A stretch of 7,608 nucleotides of DNA, taken from positions 1 through 7,608 of the forward strand of contig JABDLQ010000297.1 in assembly GCA_013002925.1 (NCBI GenBank). The letters are read 5' to 3'. Source of the DNA: Gammaproteobacteria bacterium (GTDB lineage: Bacteria; Pseudomonadota; Gammaproteobacteria; Steroidobacterales; SZUA-146). How positions within the stretch are numbered: position 1 is the stretch's first letter; each line of letters begins with the position of its first letter. The notes below the pieces were generated by a model. That model saw only the letters and a list, made by a program, of their open reading frames with translations. It made no database searches and was not told the DNA's origin. A program made the translations under genes and the position numbers. Positions 3,634 through 7,608 of the stretch are shown here, piece by piece.

Positions 3634-6452
3634 GCGTAGTTTCTCCGCTCACCAGCACCATCAACATTACTGATGCAGCGCGCACAGAGTGTGGGGTGTT
3701 CGGTATCGGCACCTACCTCGGCACGGTGGTGCCAGCAGCGGGCGCACTTTTCATGCGTCACCGCCGTTGCCTTGATCCACAGCTTGCCGGCCAGATCTTC
3801 TTCCGCTGCAATACTGTCAGTCGTACGTTGGTCTGCCGGGGCAATACGGGCATCAGAGGTAATCAGCACAAAGCGCAACTCGGTGGCAATTGTCTCAAGT
3901 TCCTCCTGCAGCCCGGCATCACAATACAAGATGACTTCAGCTTCCAGAGGTGAACCAATATTGCCACTGACGCGTAAAGTCTCCAGTGCTTTTTTGACCT
4001 GATCGCGTACGGCAATTATGCGGTCCCAGGCAAGATTGTCATCAATTCTTGCGGCCTCGTGTTGATACCACGTCGACGTCATCACAGTCGCTGCCCGCTC
4101 CCCCGGCAACGCCTGCCAGAACTCTTCAGCCGTAAAGCACAGAATCGGTGCCAGCCACCGCACCAGATATTCGGCGATATGCGCCAGGGCCGTTTGCGCC
4201 GAACGCCGGGCATGACTGGTGGTCGGCGTCGTGTACAACCGATCCTTGATGATGTCGAGGTAAAAACCGCTCATGTCCACCACGCAGAAATTGTAGATTT
4301 TCTGATAGACATGGTGAAAACGATAATTCATGTACTCATCGTGCAGTTCTTTTTGCAGATCGCCGGCCCGCTTCACCGCCCAGCGATCCAACGCCACCAT
4401 CTCGTCAATGAGCACCGCATCCGTGTCAAGATCGAAACCGTGAGTATTCCCCAACAAAAAACGGGCCGTGTTGCGCATCCGGCGATAAGAGTCTGAAATA
4501 CGTTTTAAAATTTCTTCGGACACGCTCATTTCATTGCGATAATCAGCAGCCGCCACCCACAGGCGCAAAACGTCGGCACCAAGGGATGAAAACACCTCTT
4601 GCGGTGCAATCACATTGCCCAGTGATTTGGACATTTTGTGACCCTTTTCGTCAACGGTAAATCCATGGGTCAATACAGTTTTGTAGGGTGCTTTACCGTA
4701 CATGGCAACCGATGTCAGCAGTGAACTTTGAAACCAGCCGCGGTGCTGATCCGAGCCTTCAAGATACAGATCAACCGGCCAACCCAGTTCATCCCGACGG
4801 GACCCCACACAGTAGTGCGCGACACCCGAATCAAACCAGACATCCATCGTGTCTGTTACTTTTCGATAGGTGCTACTGTCGTCTCCCAGCAAAGTTGCCG
4901 GATCCAGGTCAAACCATGCATCGATGCCATCTTTTTCAATCAGTAACGCCACTTCCTCAAGCAGTTCCAGGGTGCGAGGATGCAAGGCATCGGTGTCACG
5001 ATGAATGAATAGCGTAATGGGTACACCCCAGGTGCGCTGCCTTGATACGCACCAGTCGGGCCGACCTTCCACCATACCGGTAATACGTTGCCGCCCCCAG
5101 TCAGGGACCCACCTCACATCGTTGATGGCCCGCAACGCGTCACTGCGCAGACCAGCCTCATCCATTCCCACAAACCACTGGGGTGTGGCCCTGAAAATGA
5201 CCGGTGACTTATGCCGCCAGCAGTGCGGGTAACTGTGTTTATAAGGCTCGTGATGCAACAACGCGCCGCGCGCCTCCAGCAGCTCAACGATTTTTTCATT
5301 CGCTTTAAACACATGCTGATTGGCAAAATGTTCGACCTCGGCGGTAAAGCAGCCGTTGTCGCCAACCGGATTGTCCATGGGCAAATCGAATGCCTTGCCA
5401 ACTTCGAAGTCTTCCTGTCCGTGTGCCGGAGCGGTGTGCACGGCCCCGGTTCCGGCATCGAGCGTGACGTGATCGCCGGTAATGACAGGCACCTGACGGT
5501 CCGGCAAAAACGGATGCTGCAGCTGGATTCCGGCCAGCTGCTCACCGGTGACAGTAGCAAGCTCCGTATAGTTGGTATCACCCAGGCGCGCCAGCACGCT
5601 GGTTACAAGCTCGGAGGCCAGTACCAGTCGCTCCTCCGGAGACTGTCGTTGCACAATCGTATAGCTGAACTCCGGATGCAGCGCGACGGCCTGGTTGGCC
5701 GGAATCGTCCAGGGCGTGGTTGTCCAGATCGGAATAGATACCGGACCTGTACCACCGGTGTCGCCGACCAACCGATCGAATCCGGCCTCATCCACCACCG
5801 CAAAGCGCACGTCGATTGCCGGAGACACCTTATCCATGTATTCGACTTCAGCTTCCGCCAGGGCACTGTGGCAATCCAGGCACCAGTGCACGGGTTTGTA
5901 CCCCTTGTACAAATGGCCGCGCTCGATGATTTTTGCAAACGCACGAACCTGGTCTGCTTCGTATTGCGGATCAAGCGTTCGATACGGATTCTCATAGTCG
6001 CCAAGCACACCCAGGCGCTTAAACCCGATCATCTGATCCTTGATTTGTTTTAGTGCATAGGCACGACAGGCTTTGCGAAACGCTTTGCTATCAAGTTTGC
6101 CACCGACCCGACCGTATTTTTTTTCCACCTGGTGTTCAATGGGCAAGCCATGGCAGTCCCACCCCGGCACATACGGCGCATCAAAACCTGCCAGCGTGCG
6201 ACTGCGCACGATGATGTCCTTAAGCGCCTTGTTCAACGTGTGGCCAATATGGATGGCACCGTTGGCGTACGGTGGCCCGTCAAGTAACACAAACCTGGGA
6301 CGCCCACGGCTGGCCTCCCGAATCGCGCCATAAAAGTCCTTGTCGTACCACTCTTTCAGCATCGCAGGCTCACGCTGTGCCAGATTTGCTTTCATGGCGA
6401 ACGTGGTCTTTGGAAGGTTCAGGGTTGATTTGTAGTTCTTGTTACTGCTCAC
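3630..6452 (-). CDS. ileS: Isoleucyl-tRNA synthetase
   Basis: IleRS charges tRNA-Ile with isoleucine in the cytoplasm and edits mischarged valine. The 940-residue protein is a complete class I synthetase. It has the HIGH signature at 68-71 within DGPPYANGAIHIGH, GWDCHGLPIE at 97-106, and the CP1 editing domain from about 195 to 415 with TTTPWT (244-249) and HTAPAHGQEDF (339-349), which holds the likely editing residues His339 and Asp348. WFDSG is at 539-543, SDQHRGWFQSS at 567-577 and KMSKS at 606-610. An anticodon-binding helical domain (about 680-830) follows, then a C-terminal zinc site, Cys903, Cys906, Cys923 and Cys926. The C-terminal zinc finger marks the ordinary bacterial type, not the eukaryote-like mupirocin-resistant type. 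The start is GTG with CGGAA six bases upstream, and the N-terminus YKSTLNLP aligns with the E. coli protein as I recall it. It lies 66 bases after ribF and overlaps lspA. Confidence 0.98.
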   Translation of the reverse strand: MSSNKNYKSTLNLPKTTFAMKANLAQREPAMLKEWYDKDFYGAIREASRGRPRFVLLDGPPYANGAIHIGHTLNKALKDIIVRSRTLAGFDAPYVPGWDCHGLPIEHQVEKKYGRVGGKLDSKAFRKACRAYALKQIKDQMIGFKRLGVLGDYENPYRTLDPQYEADQVRAFAKIIERGHLYKGYKPVHWCLDCHSALAEAEVEYMDKVSPAIDVRFAVVDEAGFDRLVGDTGGTGPVSIPIWTTTPWTIPANQAVALHPEFSYTIVQRQSPEERLVLASELVTSVLARLGDTNYTELATVTGEQLAGIQLQHPFLPDRQVPVITGDHVTLDAGTGAVHTAPAHGQEDFEVGKAFDLPMDNPVGDNGCFTAEVEHFANQHVFKANEKIVELLEARGALLHHEPYKHSYPHCWRHKSPVIFRATPQWFVGMDEAGLRSDALRAINDVRWVPDWGRQRITGMVEGRPDWCVSRQRTWGVPITLFIHRDTDALHPRTLELLEEVALLIEKDGIDAWFDLDPATLLGDDSSTYRKVTDTMDVWFDSGVAHYCVGSRRDELGWPVDLYLEGSDQHRGWFQSSLLTSVAMYGKAPYKTVLTHGFTVDEKGHKMSKSLGNVIAPQEVFSSLGADVLRLWVAAADYRNEMSVSEEILKRISDSYRRMRNTARFLLGNTHGFDLDTDAVLIDEMVALDRWAVKRAGDLQKELHDEYMNYRFHHVYQKIYNFCVVDMSGFYLDIIKDRLYTTPTTSHARRSAQTALAHIAEYLVRWLAPILCFTAEEFWQALPGERAATVMTSTWYQHEAARIDDNLAWDRIIAVRDQVKKALETLRVSGNIGSPLEAEVILYCDAGLQEELETIATELRFVLITSDARIAPADQRTTDSIAAEEDLAGKLWIKATAVTHEKCARCWHHRAEVGADTEHPTLCARCISNVDGAGERRNYA

Positions 6453-6518
6453 GTGTATTCCGTTTTATAAAGTAATAGCGGCAATTTTCAGAGGCTGACT
6501 TTACCATGATGATGTGGT

Positions 6519-7460
6519 TTAGCTGGCAATTTTTTTAAGCGCTGCGCGTGCCTGTGCCTCATCCAGGTGCATCTGACTGACCATCAATTCTACTGTGGCA
6601 AAATGCTCTTCTTCACGTAATTTGGCGATAAATTCAACATTGAGGCGGCGTCCGTACAGATCACCGTGAAAATCCAGCAGGTGGGCTTCAAGCAGCGCTT
6701 CACCGCCGCCAACGGTCGGTCGATAGCCAAGATTGGCCACGCCGTCAATCGGACCCGCGGGGTGCGCACCATACACCCGCACGGCAAAAATACCGGTCAG
6801 GGGCAAACTGTTGCGGCGTGGACGGATGTTGGCGGTCGGAAACCCAAGGGTGGCCCCAAGGTGTTGTCCATGCACCACGCGTCCGCTCATTGCGTACCGC
6901 CGGCCGAGCATCTGTGCCGCCGCATCGAGATCGCCAGCCAGCAAATGCTCGCGAATCGCCGTGCTGCTCACGCGTTGGTGATCAACCTGAACTGACGACA
7001 TCTCATGCAATTCAAAGCCGTATTTTTGCCCCGCTTCCCGCAACATTCTGACATCGCCTTTGCGCCCTTTTCCAAATTGGAAATCGTCGCCCACATACAG
7101 CAGCTTCACATTGAGCGCGGCAACCAGCACTTTCTCAATAAACTCCTCGGCGGTCATATTGGCCGTTGAGTGTGAGAACGGCTCAAGATACAGAACGTCA
7201 ATCCCGGCCAGCTTGATCTGCTCGTACCGTTCCCTCCAGGTGGAAAGGCGTCCTGGTGTCTCGCCACGCTGCCCAAAAAACTCACTTGGCATCGGTTCAA
7301 AACTCATCACGCAGGATGGCAGACCCAGGCGCCGGCTCTCTTCGCACACCAGTGCAATCAGCGCCCGATGACCCAGATGAACGCCATCATAGTTGCCAAT
7401 AGTGACCACGGAGCCTGCGCGCAATTGCGCACACGCATCAAACCGGCGCAATAGTCTCAA
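6519..7460 (-). CDS. ribF: Bifunctional riboflavin kinase / FMN adenylyltransferase
   Basis: RibF phosphorylates riboflavin to FMN and adenylylates FMN to FAD. The 313-residue length is typical. The N-terminal adenylyltransferase domain (about 15-185) has TIGNYDGVHLGH (20-31), with Tyr24 where Phe is usual; it also has SFEPMPSEFF (53-62), VGDDFQFGKGRKGD (123-136) and RVSSTAIR (163-170). The C-terminal kinase domain (about 186-310) has GRVVHGQHLGATLGFPTANI (193-212) with the PTAN metal/ATP motif, and GYRPTVGGGEALLEAHLLDFHGDLYG (245-270) with the likely catalytic Glu258. Ala203 stands where Arg is common before xLGFPTAN. The start is TTG at 7460, chosen because the protein then begins MRLLRR like E. 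coli MKLIRG, because a GGGGGGA sequence lies eight bases upstream, and because it overlaps the murJ stop as TTGA. No in-frame ATG occurs between there and the upstream stop at 7490-7488. Confidence 0.96.
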   Translation of the reverse strand: MRLLRRFDACAQLRAGSVVTIGNYDGVHLGHRALIALVCEESRRLGLPSCVMSFEPMPSEFFGQRGETPGRLSTWRERYEQIKLAGIDVLYLEPFSHSTANMTAEEFIEKVLVAALNVKLLYVGDDFQFGKGRKGDVRMLREAGQKYGFELHEMSSVQVDHQRVSSTAIREHLLAGDLDAAAQMLGRRYAMSGRVVHGQHLGATLGFPTANIRPRRNSLPLTGIFAVRVYGAHPAGPIDGVANLGYRPTVGGGEALLEAHLLDFHGDLYGRRLNVEFIAKLREEEHFATVELMVSQMHLDEAQARAALKKIAS

Positions 7461-7608
7461 TGCTCCGATCCCCCCGGTGTTGTCCCATTATCTGACCGGC
7501 GGGACGGTGGATGGATCAGCTCCCGCGGACGCATGCCGGTTAAATAAAGAACGGCAAAATAGATGATGATGCTACCAGCGATTAAACCGGCAAGCCGGGT
7601 GACACGTG
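7457..7608 (-). CDS. murJ: C-terminal end of probable MurJ lipid II flippase, cut by window edge
   Basis: The right edge, read on the - strand in the frame starting at 7606, is open for 49 codons and ends with TGA at 7459-7457. The visible peptide starts RVTRLAGLIAGSIIIYFAVL, continues YLTGMRPREL and finishes with a polar tail ending GGSEH. A final hydrophobic transmembrane segment followed by a G.RPRE-type basic turn is how gammaproteobacterial MurJ (MviN) proteins end. MurJ flips the peptidoglycan precursor lipid II across the inner membrane. The identification rests on this short stretch plus the conserved murJ-ribF-ileS-lspA order. The stop overlaps the ribF TTG start by four bases, so the two are probably translationally coupled. 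The start and most of the gene lie outside the window. Confidence 0.75.
   Translation of the reverse strand, partial: RVTRLAGLIAGSIIIYFAVLYLTGMRPRELIHPPSRRSDNGTTPGGSEH

Noticed and set aside
3281..4624. Repeated sequence ATCACATTGCCCAG in lspA and ileS
   Set aside because: Both copies encode the motif L-G-N-V-I in unrelated proteins (GNVID of LspA, GNVIA of IleRS). Shared codons explain the match.
5211..6053. 280-residue open frame on the + strand inside ileS
   Set aside because: It lies fully antisense to the conserved IleRS editing and catalytic region and its translation resembles no family; it is a coding-strand shadow.
6464..6492. Possible promoter just before ileS (CTGAAA, 17 bases, TATAAA on the - strand)
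   Set aside because: The implied transcript start would leave only about 4 bases before the GTG and lose the ribosome-binding site. ileS is more simply transcribed with murJ and ribF.

Overview
The window looks like chromosomal DNA from a gammaproteobacterium that makes type IV pili. It joins two convergent gene blocks that are also neighbours in Pseudomonas aeruginosa: a minor-pilin cluster on the + strand (1-3125) and the housekeeping block murJ-ribF-ileS-lspA on the - strand (3133-7608). The proteins resemble the gammaproteobacterial versions of these families, but the sequence alone does not fix the genus.

The + strand carries the 3' part of a PilE-like pilin (1-381), a second complete PilE-like pilin (536-943), then pilV (1170-1679), pilW (1687-2697) and pilX (2694-3125). 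PilV, PilW and PilX are the minor pilins that prime assembly of the pilus tip. pilW follows pilV by 7 bases and overlaps pilX by 4 bases, so pilVWX is one translationally linked unit. The two pilins are tandem paralogues; both end in Cys-Trp and share a two-cysteine C-terminal layout.

The two gaps in the pilin cluster (382-535 and 944-1169) each hold a CRP/Vfr-type palindrome. The first, TGTGA-N6-TCACG at 418-433, lies just upstream of a perfect TATAAT at 453-458 in class II-like geometry. The second, TGTGA-N6-TCACA at 960-975, is a perfect core match upstream of pilV. This suggests that cAMP-CRP (Vfr) signalling directly controls this cluster. It is the most interesting signal in the window.

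The - strand block reads, in transcription order: the last 49 codons of a probable murJ (lipid II flippase), ribF (FMN/FAD synthesis), ileS (isoleucyl-tRNA synthetase) and lspA (signal peptidase II). murJ and ribF overlap by TTGA, ileS and lspA overlap by ATGA, and ribF and ileS are 66 bases apart. The murJ tail was found by translating the right edge.

The pilX and lspA stop codons are only 7 bases apart. In P. aeruginosa, pilY1, pilY2, pilE, ispH and fkpB lie between pilX and lspA; all are absent here, and PilE-type genes sit before pilV instead. No mobile element, CRISPR array, tRNA, rRNA or clearly unknown protein family was seen. No gap exceeds 300 bases. Novelty is confined to gene order and regulation.
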